Positions 1-6,365 of a stretch of 9,525 bases of DNA are shown here, one piece after another (the stretch's first letter is position 1; each line of letters opens with the position of its first letter). The position numbers and the translations under genes were made by a program. The notes under the pieces are model-generated. The model made no database searches, was not told where the DNA came from, and saw only the letters and a list, made by a program, of their open reading frames with translations. This DNA is from Bacteroidota bacterium (GTDB lineage: Bacteria; Bacteroidota; Bacteroidia; B-17B0; Aurantibacillaceae): NCBI GenBank assembly GCA_005800865.1, contig SYEI01000243.1, forward strand, positions 1-9,525, in the 5' to 3' direction.

Positions 1-1
1 C

Positions 2-910
2 ACTTTTAGCTATATACACATTAGTACCGAGCAGATTAATTATAAAGAGCATATTTTGTATTCTTTCTTTTTTGGAGCTGGTTTTTCATTTATCGTCAAC
101 CAAATCATCACTCTAATAGTTGTATTATTAGGAGCTCTGTTTGTTAATTTTTTGGTTATTGAGCAAGAAATCACCTCAAAAACCAATTATTTACCTGCCT
201 TTTTCTATATTTTATTTTTCTTTTCTGCTACAACTAAAAGTGCGGTTGAGCCAATTTTAGTGGCCAATTTATTTGTCATACCTGCGCTATATTTCTTAAT
301 CAACAGTTACCGAAAGGATTACGCCTTAATGGACGTTTTTAAATCGGGCATTTTTATGGGATTAGCTTCTTTTTTCTGTATACACTATATCTCTGCATTT
401 CCATTAATGTTTATAGCCTTATTTATACTTCGTCCATTTAATTGGAGAGAGTGGAGTATTATGTTTATTGGTCTTGTTACTCCATTATATATATATGTAA
501 GCATTTGTTATTTAACCACTAATGATGCTTTTGTAGTATTTGAAATGATTAAGGAAGCAACTTCTAGTTTACAAAAACTAATTATTTCGGAATATTATTT
601 AGCGTTTATTTTAATGTCGGGTTTAACGTTAGTATTTGCACTGTTTCACTATTTTTCTAAGGGCTTTGGTGGAAAGGTAAAAACACAAAAAACAAAATAC
701 GTGTTATTATGGATGCTGCTATTTTGTTTATTAATGGTGTTTTTTGAGCAAGTGTCCGACATGATTTTGCTGCCATGCATTATTCCTTTAAGTATATTTA
801 TTGGAGACTACCTATCAGAATTAAAACAATTAAAAATTGCCAATACCATCATGGTTCTTTTTATCGGAAGTTTTTCGCTCATTTATTTACATGCGATTGG
901 TGTTATATAG
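2..910 (+). CDS. Polytopic membrane protein, DUF6427-like, 5' end missing
   Basis: The frame is open from the first bases of the window, so the gene starts to the left of it; 302 codons are visible, ending in TAG at 908-910. A TTG at 56-58 could be taken as a start, but the frame continues upstream without a stop and TTG falls just before the first hydrophobic stretch, so a truncated gene is the better reading. The protein is a run of hydrophobic helices rich in Phe, Ile and Leu with short charged loops, ending in a last helix at the C-terminus. A loop with Phe-Asn-Trp-Arg-Glu-Trp followed by a Gly-Leu-Val-Thr-Pro-Leu helix, and an earlier 'ANLF' helix, recall the flavobacterial DUF6427 family as I remember it. 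No catalytic motif is visible and the function is unknown; family assignment is from recalled similarity only. Confidence 0.65.
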   Translation, partial: TFSYIHISTEQINYKEHILYSFFFGAGFSFIVNQIITLIVVLLGALFVNFLVIEQEITSKTNYLPAFFYILFFFSATTKSAVEPILVANLFVIPALYFLINSYRKDYALMDVFKSGIFMGLASFFCIHYISAFPLMFIALFILRPFNWREWSIMFIGLVTPLYIYVSICYLTTNDAFVVFEMIKEATSSLQKLIISEYYLAFILMSGLTLVFALFHYFSKGFGGKVKTQKTKYVLLWMLLFCLLMVFFEQVSDMILLPCIIPLSIFIGDYLSELKQLKIANTIMVLFIGSFSLIYLHAIGVI

Positions 911-973
911 GAAATCCTTGATTATATAATTTCCTCAAAATAGAATTATATACCACATTTAAGGTATGCAGAA

Positions 974-1005
974 AAAGCCTATAAAAACGTATTTTTATAG
1001 GCTTT
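974..1005 (+). terminator. Long hairpin between membrane protein gene and feoA, probable terminator
   Basis: Bases 974-987 (AAAGCCTATAAAAA) are perfectly complementary to 992-1005, giving a 14-bp stem with a four-base loop CGTA at 988-991. The A-rich left flank, a GCC/GGC core and a short T run on the right arm resemble an intrinsic terminator for the upstream gene, whose stop lies 63 bases earlier. The right arm ends only four bases before the ATG of feoA, so any feoA transcript started upstream would carry the hairpin at its ribosome entry site. It could therefore act as a terminator, as a translational control element, or both. The T tract is short for a strong terminator. Confidence 0.6.
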
Positions 1006-1009
1006 ACTT

Positions 1010-1264
1010 ATGCAAACATTAGATACTTTAACCCTAGGCCAGTCAGCCACCATAAAAGAATTTACCGATGATTTTTTGTCGTTAAAATTTATTGAAATGG
1101 GCTGTTTGCCTGGTGAAAAAATTAAACTATGTAACATTGCTCCTTTTGGAGATCCTATTGCTATTGAGGTTTCTGGTTATGTATTAAGTTTAAGAAAGCA
1201 AGAAGCGGCAACCATTGTTGTAAAATTAAACCCTGAAAATACTGTTGAGTCCTGTGCCATCTAA
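1010..1264 (+). CDS. feoA: Ferrous iron transport protein A
   Basis: FeoA is a small cytoplasmic SH3-like protein that works with the FeoB permease in Fe(II) uptake. The 84-residue product has the usual FeoA length and pattern: an N-terminal 'TLDTLTLGQSATI' strand, the conserved 'L-x-F-x-E-M-G-C-L-P-G-E-K-I' turn around residues 26-39, a 'PFGDPIAIEV' stretch and a closing 'GYVLSLRKQEAATI' strand near the C-terminus. ATG at 1010 is the only sensible start, since the next Met lies inside the conserved core. No Shine-Dalgarno sequence precedes it; a hairpin does. The stop TAA at 1262-1264 overlaps or abuts the start of feoB, implying co-translation. Some Bacteroidota carry a fused FeoA-FeoB protein; here the two are separate frames. 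I see no convincing Fur box in the 99 bases upstream. Confidence 0.95.
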   Translation: MQTLDTLTLGQSATIKEFTDDFLSLKFIEMGCLPGEKIKLCNIAPFGDPIAIEVSGYVLSLRKQEAATIVVKLNPENTVESCAI

Positions 1265-3260
1265 TTTGTCTCATACTTCTGTAGCTTTAGTTGGGAATCC
1301 AAATAGTGGAAAATCAACACTATTTAATTCGATGACCGGCTTGCATCAAAAAACAGGCAATTATGCAGGTGTTACGGTAGATAAACATTATGGCTCTTAT
1401 AAACATAAGAATCAAGAATTTAAAGTTACAGATTTACCAGGAACCTATAGTTTATATCCAAAATCATTAGATGAAGAAGTTGCTTGCAGAGCGTTACTTA
1501 GTGTTGATGAAAAAATAGATGTTGTAGTTATTGTAGCAGATGCGTCTAATTTAAAACGCCATTTATTATTAGCCACTCAACTTATCGATTTAAAAATGCC
1601 ATGCGTGTTGGCTTTAAATATGATTGATGAGGCAGCAAAAAACAACACGGTTATTTATTATGAGGAGTTAGAGAAATTGATAGATATTCCTGTAATTCCT
1701 ATCAATTCAAGAAGCAAGGAAGGAATTCAAGAATTAAAAGAAGCCATTACAAGAGCAAAAATATCAGACACTGTTTTTTATAATTTCGAAAAACAAAAAC
1801 AATTATTTCCACAGATTGATTCTTACCAAACACTCATTCAATTAGCATTAGACACAAAAAAAGAGCAGCCCCATGCAATAAAGGAATTCGAATTAAATGA
1901 TAATCTTCATCGTTTTTCTAAAATAAATTACATGGTTGCTAAGTGCATTAAACAACCAGAAAAACTAAATAAAAATTTAACTCAAAAGCTAGATACGTTT
2001 TTTACTCATAAAGTTTTTGGATTCGCTTTTTTCTTTTTAGTACTCTTTATAATTTTTCAATTTATTTTTTATGTGGCAGAGTATCCTATGACATGGATAG
2101 AAGAAGGTTTTGCCTACTTAATGAACACAGTTGCTGTATCCTTGCCTAAAGGACAACTAAGCGATTTATTAGTTAACGGAGTTTTAGCTGGAATTAGTGG
2201 CATTGTTGTGTTTGTTCCACAAATTGCATTATTGTTTTTCTTTATTGCTATTTTAGAAGATACGGGCTACATGGCACGCGCCAGTTTTATTTTAGATAAA
2301 GTGATGCGCAAATTTGGCTTAAATGGTAAATCAGTTATTCCCATGATTAGTAGCGTAGCATGTGCTGTTCCATCTATTATGAGTACGCGAACTATTACCA
2401 ATTGGAAGGATAGAATGATTACCATTTTAGTAACTCCTTTAATTAGTTGTTCGGCTCGTTTGCCTGTATACACATTACTCATTAGTATGATGTTTGCCAA
2501 AGATAAATCGATAGGCATTTTAAATTATCAAGGATTGGTGTTAATGGGAATGTATCTGTTAGGTTTTGGTGCAGCGCTTTTAGCCGCTTTAATTTTAAAA
2601 CATGTTTTAAAAACAACCGAAAAAAGCTACTTCATTATGGAGCTGCCAGTGTATCGTAAACCACAATGGCAAACAGTGGCGATGTTGGTTTTTGATAAGG
2701 TAAAAGTATTTTTATTTGATGCAGGTAAAATTATTTTAGCAATTTCTATTGTGCTATGGTTTTTAACGAGCCATGCGCCAGGGGATGCTTTTGAGAAATT
2801 AGAAAGTAACGCTGTCGCCACTAATTTGCAAGAAGCCGATTTGAACGCTCAAAAACTGGAGGCATCTTATGCGGGAATTTTAGGAAAGAAAATGGAGCCT
2901 GTGATTAAACCACTTGGCTTTGATTGGAAGATTGGAATTGCCTTAATCACTTCTTTTGCAGCGCGTGAAGTTTTTGTAGGAACGATGGCTACGATTTATA
3001 GTAGCGGAGATTCTGAAAACACAGAGACATTGCGTGAAAAATTAATTGCTGAGAAAAATTTTGAAACACAATTGCCAGCCTACAGTAGCGCAGTGTGCTG
3101 GTCGTTGATGATATTTTATGTGTTTGCCATGCAGTGCATGAGCACACTAGCAACTACTTACAGAGAAACTAAACATTGGAAATGGCCTGCTATACAATTA
3201 GTTTTTATGACAGGTTTGGCTTATCTTTCTTCTTTATTAGTGTATAATATTTTGAATTAA
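1245..3260 (+). CDS. feoB: Ferrous iron transport protein B (GTPase-permease)
   Basis: FeoB imports Fe(II) across the inner membrane. The N-terminal G domain has all expected motifs: P-loop GNPNSGKST at residues 17-25, G2 Thr44 in 'GVTVD', G3 DLPG at 63-66, G4 NMID at 125-128, and a G5-like 'INSRSKEG' near 153-160. The membrane part begins around residue 255 and carries the FeoB gate signatures 'CAVPSIMSTRT' (about 373-383) and 'CSARLPVY' (about 400-407), then 'AAREVFVGTMATIYSSG' near 572 and a C-terminal Cys/Trp/Met-rich helix. Length of 671 is normal for the compact FeoB form. No ATG is available before the P-loop: an in-frame stop lies at 1227-1229, and the candidates are TTG 1245, GTG 1254 and TTG 1266. 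TTG 1266, one base after the feoA stop, would give 'MSHTSVALVGNPNSGKS', which best matches usual FeoB N-termini. cysQ follows after six bases. Confidence 0.96.
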   Translation: MSPVPSNLSHTSVALVGNPNSGKSTLFNSMTGLHQKTGNYAGVTVDKHYGSYKHKNQEFKVTDLPGTYSLYPKSLDEEVACRALLSVDEKIDVVVIVADASNLKRHLLLATQLIDLKMPCVLALNMIDEAAKNNTVIYYEELEKLIDIPVIPINSRSKEGIQELKEAITRAKISDTVFYNFEKQKQLFPQIDSYQTLIQLALDTKKEQPHAIKEFELNDNLHRFSKINYMVAKCIKQPEKLNKNLTQKLDTFFTHKVFGFAFFFLVLFIIFQFIFYVAEYPMTWIEEGFAYLMNTVAVSLPKGQLSDLLVNGVLAGISGIVVFVPQIALLFFFIAILEDTGYMARASFILDKVMRKFGLNGKSVIPMISSVACAVPSIMSTRTITNWKDRMITILVTPLISCSARLPVYTLLISMMFAKDKSIGILNYQGLVLMGMYLLGFGAALLAALILKHVLKTTEKSYFIMELPVYRKPQWQTVAMLVFDKVKVFLFDAGKIILAISIVLWFLTSHAPGDAFEKLESNAVATNLQEADLNAQKLEASYAGILGKKMEPVIKPLGFDWKIGIALITSFAAREVFVGTMATIYSSGDSENTETLREKLIAEKNFETQLPAYSSAVCWSLMIFYVFAMQCMSTLATTYRETKHWKWPAIQLVFMTGLAYLSSLLVYNILN

Positions 3261-3266
3261 TACAGC

Positions 3267-4085
3267 ATGAACTATCACCAATTGCTTCATCAAACAATTA
3301 TTGCGGCTGTAAAAGCAGGCAAAGAAATTTTGGAAGTTTACGATACTAAATTTGATGTAGAGTATAAAGATGATAAATCGCCATTAACGCTTGCCGACAA
3401 AAAAGCAAGCGACAAAATCATTTCAGAATTAAAGCAATTTGATATTCCTGTGTTGAGTGAAGAAGGTGTTCATGATAGTTTTGAAAAAAGAAAAACCTGG
3501 TCAAAATTGTGGATTGTTGATCCCTTGGATGGCACAAAAGAATTTGTGAAGCGCAATGGCGAGTTTACAGTTAATATTGCCTTAGTAGAAGACAATGCGC
3601 CAACCTTAGGTGTTATTTTTTCGCCAGTATTTAAAGACATTTATTTTGCAGCAAAAGGTATTGGCTCATTTAAAATTGACAGAGAGTATTTTACTCCTTT
3701 GATAAAATCAATGGAAGATGTAAGCCTTGAAGCATTGTTAACCGCCGCTCAACAATTACCAATTATTTCTAACAGAACTAATTATGTATTAGTGGCGAGT
3801 CGATCGCACATGAGTACCGAAACACATGAACGTATTGAAGCATTAAAACTGCAGCATAAAGAAGTAGAAATAGTAACAACAGGTAGTAGTATTAAAATGT
3901 GTTGGGTAGCCGAAGGCATTGCCGATGAATATCCACGTTTTGGTCCAACCATGGAGTGGGACACAGCAGCAGGGCAAGCCATTTTGCAAGAAGCAAAAGC
4001 TTCATTAATTGATTTCGAAACTAATGCTCCGATGAAATATAATCGTGAAAACTTACTGAATAATTGGTTTATTGCTAAGAGGTAA
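3267..4085 (+). CDS. cysQ: 3'(2'),5'-bisphosphate nucleotidase CysQ
   Basis: CysQ hydrolyses 3'-phosphoadenosine 5'-phosphate to AMP and phosphate, removing a toxic by-product of sulfate assimilation and sulfotransfer; related enzymes act on inositol phosphates. The 272-residue product shows the Mg/Li-sensitive phosphatase signatures: the acidic pair Glu65-Glu66 in 'VLSEEG', motif 'DPLDGTKEF' at 85-93 with metal ligands Asp85 and Asp88, and the C-terminal 'MEWDTAAGQAIL' at 229-240 with Asp232. 'RNGEFTVNIALVE' (96-108) and 'TTGSSIKMCWVAEG' (204-217) are typical of the CysQ branch rather than SuhB. ATG 3267 lies six bases after the feoB stop, so the gene is probably the last of a feoA-feoB-cysQ operon. 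No sulfate assimilation gene is in the window. It converges on the hydrolase gene, 21 bases away. Confidence 0.93.
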   Translation: MNYHQLLHQTIIAAVKAGKEILEVYDTKFDVEYKDDKSPLTLADKKASDKIISELKQFDIPVLSEEGVHDSFEKRKTWSKLWIVDPLDGTKEFVKRNGEFTVNIALVEDNAPTLGVIFSPVFKDIYFAAKGIGSFKIDREYFTPLIKSMEDVSLEALLTAAQQLPIISNRTNYVLVASRSHMSTETHERIEALKLQHKEVEIVTTGSSIKMCWVAEGIADEYPRFGPTMEWDTAAGQAILQEAKASLIDFETNAPMKYNRENLLNNWFIAKR

Positions 4086-4095
4086 TTTTGCAATG

Positions 4096-4121
4096 TTTCT
4101 TTTTCATCAAGGAAAAAGAAA
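4096..4121. terminator. Hairpin between convergent cysQ and hydrolase genes
   Basis: TTTCTTTTTC at 4096-4105 pairs perfectly with GAAAAAGAAA at 4112-4121 around a six-base loop. It lies 10 bases after the cysQ stop, and the loop contains the minus-strand hydrolase stop codon (4107-4109), so the right arm is coding sequence for that gene's last residues. A symmetrical pyrimidine/purine stem between two converging genes fits a shared bidirectional terminator, though it has few G-C pairs. Read on the minus strand, the left arm ends in an A-rich run instead of T, so termination is more plausible with the whole stem than with a T tail. Confidence 0.4.
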
Positions 4122-4760
4122 AGAAGAAATCTCTTTTTCAATAATTTTACTAATCTCCTCTGCCCTAAATACGACCATTGCATGAGAACCATCTTTAACG
4201 GCATAATCTGCTTTTACATATTTGTGTAACAACAATCTATCGCCAGTACCATGAATATGAACATAGTTTTTTGGTAATTCTTTTTTATCCCAATTTACAA
4301 TAATGTTTATGCAATTTTTAAAATAATTTTTGGTCATGCTATTTATCATTCCTAAATATTCAGGAATTAGGGCGCTTCCAAAACCAATAAACCAACGCCC
4401 CTCGTAAGCCATTTTACGATGTGTTTTTTCGGAAATCATTTTGTGAAGAGGGACATATTTAAAAAACTTTATAAACCAAGGTAGCTCACCTCTATGTTTC
4501 GAGCTTGAAATTAGAAATATTTTTTTCGGGGAAATTATCGTTGAAAGTTCAGCACACAGCATGCCGCCAAAAGACACGCCTAGTAAACAAAAAGGTTGGC
4601 TTGTATCTATTTGCGGCAAAAACTTTTTCGCATACGATTGCATCGTATCATTCTTTTCTGGGATTGGCCATTTCAACACAATGATTTCAACACCTTTAAT
4701 GTGGAGGTTTTTATATAATTTTTCAGTAGTACCTAATCCAGGTATTGCGTAAATAACCAT
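4107..4760 (-). CDS. Small alpha/beta hydrolase, function unassigned
   Basis: The 217-residue product is an alpha/beta hydrolase by motif. It has the oxyanion-loop 'IPGLG' at residues 6-10, the nucleophile elbow G-V-S-F-G-G at 61-66 with Ser63, a probable catalytic Asp174 in 'HIHGTGDRLL', and catalytic His193 in 'DGSHAMV'. All three triad residues are in the usual order and spacing. There is no signal peptide, so it should act in the cytoplasm. The lid region (about residues 90-150) is aromatic and basic and gives no substrate clue. At 217 residues it is short for the family but looks complete, with ATG at 4760 and TGA at 4107-4109. It is transcribed alone, opposite to its neighbours, with a good promoter box next to the start. 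Esterase, thioesterase or lipase-like activity is possible; I cannot choose. Confidence 0.85.
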   Translation of the reverse strand: MVIYAIPGLGTTEKLYKNLHIKGVEIIVLKWPIPEKNDTMQSYAKKFLPQIDTSQPFCLLGVSFGGMLCAELSTIISPKKIFLISSSKHRGELPWFIKFFKYVPLHKMISEKTHRKMAYEGRWFIGFGSALIPEYLGMINSMTKNYFKNCINIIVNWDKKELPKNYVHIHGTGDRLLLHKYVKADYAVKDGSHAMVVFRAEEISKIIEKEISSFLFP

Positions 4761-4764
4761 AAAA

Positions 4765-4772
4765 CAAAGATA
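4765..4772 (-). promoter_or_regulatory. Bacteroidota -7 box for the hydrolase gene
   Basis: On the minus strand this reads TATCTTTG, an exact match to the Bacteroidota sigma consensus TAnnTTTG. It ends four bases before the ATG at 4760. Transcription normally starts a few bases after this box, so the message would be leaderless or nearly so. I do not see a clear -33 TTG at the expected distance, which lowers confidence. Confidence 0.55.
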
Positions 4773-4791
4773 CTATCTAAGTAAATAGTAT
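4770..4791. repeat. Inverted repeat overlapping the hydrolase promoter
   Basis: ATACTAT at 4770-4776 and ATAGTAT at 4785-4791 form perfect seven-base arms around an eight-base spacer. The repeat overlaps the edge of the minus-strand promoter box and covers the spacer toward its -33 region, a position suitable for an operator. In such AT-rich DNA a seven-base palindrome may also arise by chance. Confidence 0.35.
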
Positions 4792-4867
4792 GAAAAATAT
4801 AAAGTGATAGAATGTTAAATTACTAAAACGGGTTAATAACTTTTTATGAGAGTAATACTTATGACAT

Positions 4868-4875
4868 TATATTTG
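4868..4875 (+). promoter_or_regulatory. Bacteroidota -7 box for the enoyl-CoA hydratase gene
   Basis: TATATTTG matches TAnnTTTG exactly and lies 22 bases before the ATG at 4898, which would leave a short A-rich leader. A T-rich run at 4841-4845, about 22 bases upstream, is a weak candidate for the -33 element. The rest of the 137-bp divergent intergenic region holds no further recognisable feature apart from the minus-strand box and the inverted repeat near 4770. Confidence 0.5.
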
Positions 4876-4897
4876 TTACTACTAAAAATATATAGAA

Positions 4898-5692
4898 ATG
4901 ACTGTAGAAATGGCTTTAGAAAATATTACAACCGAAGTAAAAAACGAAGTGTTAGTTATTACAATTAACCGACCAGATAAATTAAATGCTTTAAATAAAC
5001 AAACCATTGAAGAGCTTCACGAAACTTTTGTAGATGCTGAAAACAATAAAGACATTCGCGCTCTAATTATTACTGGCTCAGGTCAAAAAGCATTCGTAGC
5101 GGGCGCCGATATTGCAGAGTTTGCAAATTTTAGTGTAGAAGAAGGAAAACAATTAAGTTCTATAGGACACTTTAAAATATTTAATTTTATTGAAAATTAT
5201 TCTAAACCCGTTATTGCAGCTGTTAATGGTTTTGCTTTAGGCGGAGGATTAGAATTAGCAATGGCTTGCCATATTAGAGTGGCTAGCGCTAATGCTAAAA
5301 TGGGATTACCAGAAGTTAGTTTAGGAGTTATTCCTGGTTACGGTGGAACTCAACGTTTAGCTCAATTAGTTGGTAAAGGCAAAGCTTTCGAAATGATTGT
5401 TACAGCCGATATGATTAATGCAGAAGATGCTTACAAATGGGGATTAGTAAATTACGTCACAACACAAGAAGAATTACTAAATAAGTGTTTTGAGATTACA
5501 TCGAAAATCACAACTAAGTCTCCAATTGCTGTTAAAACAGCTATTAAAGTTATTAATGCTGGGTATAATAACAAACAAAACGGTTATGAAGTAGAGATTG
5601 AAGAGTTTGGGAAAAGTTTTGGTACCGGAGATTTTAAAGAAGGAGTTTCTGCATTTTTAGAGAAACGTAAAGCTAATTTCCCAGGGAACTAA
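4898..5692 (+). CDS. Enoyl-CoA hydratase/isomerase (crotonase family)
   Basis: Crotonase-fold enzyme that most likely adds water across the double bond of short-chain trans-2-enoyl-CoA in beta-oxidation or a related acyl-CoA pathway, in the cytoplasm. The 264-residue length is typical. 'INRPDKLNALN' (23-33) and 'AFVAGADIAEF' (65-75) form the CoA-binding and first oxyanion-hole region; 'NGFALGGGLELAMACHIRVA' (110-129) gives the second oxyanion glycines and Glu119; 'LPEVSLGVIPGYGGTQRL' (137-154) supplies Glu139. Both catalytic glutamates of true hydratases are present, so hydratase rather than a degenerate homologue is likely. Start is ATG 4898; an in-frame ATG at 4910 is possible and would remove four residues. 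The dioxygenase gene follows after 47 bases on the same strand. The exact acyl substrate cannot be read from the sequence. Confidence 0.92.
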   Translation: MTVEMALENITTEVKNEVLVITINRPDKLNALNKQTIEELHETFVDAENNKDIRALIITGSGQKAFVAGADIAEFANFSVEEGKQLSSIGHFKIFNFIENYSKPVIAAVNGFALGGGLELAMACHIRVASANAKMGLPEVSLGVIPGYGGTQRLAQLVGKGKAFEMIVTADMINAEDAYKWGLVNYVTTQEELLNKCFEITSKITTKSPIAVKTAIKVINAGYNNKQNGYEVEIEEFGKSFGTGDFKEGVSAFLEKRKANFPGN

Positions 5693-5697
5693 CTTTG
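5690..5697 (+). promoter_or_regulatory. Possible promoter box for the dioxygenase gene
   Basis: TAACTTTG fits TAnnTTTG and its first three bases are the stop codon of the hydratase gene. It lies 42 bases before the dioxygenase ATG at 5740. No clear -33 TTG is seen at the expected distance, so the dioxygenase may instead, or also, be read through from the hydratase promoter. Confidence 0.35.
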
Positions 5698-5714
5698 CCA
5701 GTTTTTAAATCAGT

Positions 5715-5738
5715 AATTCAATAACTCAATAATTCAAC
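5715..5738 (+). repeat. Three imperfect 8-bp tandem repeats in the dioxygenase leader
   Basis: The leader contains AATTCAAT, AACTCAAT and AATTCAAC back to back, each copy differing at one position from the consensus AATTCAAT, and ends one base before the ATG at 5740. It would be in the untranslated leader. It could be simple slippage sequence; a role in translation initiation is not shown. Confidence 0.6.
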
Positions 5739-5739
5739 T

Positions 5740-6264
5740 ATGAGTGTAACACGCCCTTTTAATTTTAAAAAATGGATTGACGACAATCGTCATTTATTAA
5801 AACCACCCGTAAATAATAAAGTGGTATATAAAGATGCTGAATTTATAGTGATGGTAGTTGGCGGGCCAAACTCTCGTAAAGACTATCACTACAACGAAAG
5901 CGAAGAATTTTTTTATCAGCTCGAAGGAGATATCAAGGTTACCATTCAGGAAGATGGCAAAGCCGTTGAGGTTGATATTAAAGAAGGTGATATATTTTTA
6001 TTGCCGCCAAAAGTTCCCCACAACCCAATTCGTTTTAAAAACACCATTGGTTTAGTAATGGAACGAAAAAGACGTGAGGGAGAAATGGATGGTTTGATGT
6101 GGTTTTGTGAAAAATGCAATACTAAATTATATGAGGAAAAATTCGTTTTAAACGATATTGCCTCTCAATTTCAAGGTGTTTTCGAAAAATTTTATAATTC
6201 AAAAGACTTAAAAACCTGCAAGTCATGCGGTTATGAAATGGTGCCCCCACCAGTCATTTCTTAA
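5740..6264 (+). CDS. nbaC: 3-hydroxyanthranilate 3,4-dioxygenase
   Basis: This Fe(II) cupin opens the ring of 3-hydroxyanthranilate to 2-amino-3-carboxymuconate semialdehyde, which cyclises to quinolinate for NAD synthesis or is degraded further. The 174-residue product matches the bacterial family in length. Iron ligands are His50, Glu56 and His94 ('DYHYNESEEFFYQ' and 'PPKVPHNPIRF'); substrate-binding residues expected from the family are Arg46, Arg98 and Glu109. The C-terminal tail has two CxxC pairs, Cys123/Cys126 and Cys160/Cys163, forming the rubredoxin-like second metal site of bacterial enzymes. Start ATG 5740 gives the normal 'FNFKKWIDDN' N-terminus. It follows the hydratase gene by 47 bases. 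No kynurenine monooxygenase, kynureninase or decarboxylase gene is in the window, so synthesis of NAD versus tryptophan breakdown cannot be decided here. Confidence 0.95.
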   Translation: MSVTRPFNFKKWIDDNRHLLKPPVNNKVVYKDAEFIVMVVGGPNSRKDYHYNESEEFFYQLEGDIKVTIQEDGKAVEVDIKEGDIFLLPPKVPHNPIRFKNTIGLVMERKRREGEMDGLMWFCEKCNTKLYEEKFVLNDIASQFQGVFEKFYNSKDLKTCKSCGYEMVPPPVIS

Positions 6265-6280
6265 CCGTTTTAGGCAAAAA

Positions 6281-6293
6281 ACTTCGTAGAAGT
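6281..6293 (+). terminator. Weak hairpin after the dioxygenase gene
   Basis: ACTTC at 6281-6285 pairs with GAAGT at 6289-6293 around a three-base loop. It is preceded by an A run and followed, after four bases, by TTTT. This is a short stem with a displaced T tract, 17 bases after the stop at 6264, and at best a weak terminator. Confidence 0.3.
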
Positions 6294-6332
6294 ACAGTTT
6301 TAATGAGTAAAAGAGTCGTTTTTCATCTGATT

Positions 6333-6352
6333 ATACCATAACTTTACGGTAT
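6333..6352 (+). promoter_or_regulatory. Candidate promoter within an inverted repeat, upstream of the surface protein gene
   Basis: TAACTTTA at 6339-6346 differs from TAnnTTTG by one base and is flanked by ATACC at 6333-6337 and GGTAT at 6348-6352, an inverted repeat with a ten-base spacer. It lies 19 bases before the ATG at 6366. If this is the promoter box, the repeat could be an operator; no clear -33 TTG is seen upstream. The 101-bp gap between genes shows nothing else apart from the weak hairpin near 6281. Confidence 0.35.
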
Positions 6353-6365
6353 TAATTAGTTAACA

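Noticed and set aside
56..910. Treating the first gene as complete with a TTG start at 56.
   Set aside because: The frame stays open to the left edge with no stop, so the TTG is more likely an internal Leu codon of a gene cut by the window.
911..1009. Search for a Fur box upstream of feoA.
   Set aside because: The palindrome ATTATATAAT at 921-930 is AT-rich but does not resemble the Fur consensus closely enough to call.
2267..2821. Minus-strand open frames at 2267-2518 and 2627-2821.
   Set aside because: Both lie wholly inside feoB, whose protein is convincing throughout, and their products show no recognisable pattern.
3782..4204. Minus-strand open frame of 140 codons.
   Set aside because: It overlaps the conserved 3' part of cysQ and the end of the hydrolase gene in another frame; its product has no recognisable motif.
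4561..4752. Plus-strand open frame of 63 codons.
   Set aside because: It is antisense to the hydrolase region that carries the nucleophile elbow and oxyanion loop.
4846..4968. Small plus-strand frame starting at ATG 4846, about 40 codons.
   Set aside because: It spans the hydratase promoter box and runs out of frame into the hydratase gene; its product is unremarkable.
5858..6055. Plus-strand open frame of 65 codons within the dioxygenase gene.
   Set aside because: It is an out-of-frame shadow over the cupin metal-binding region.
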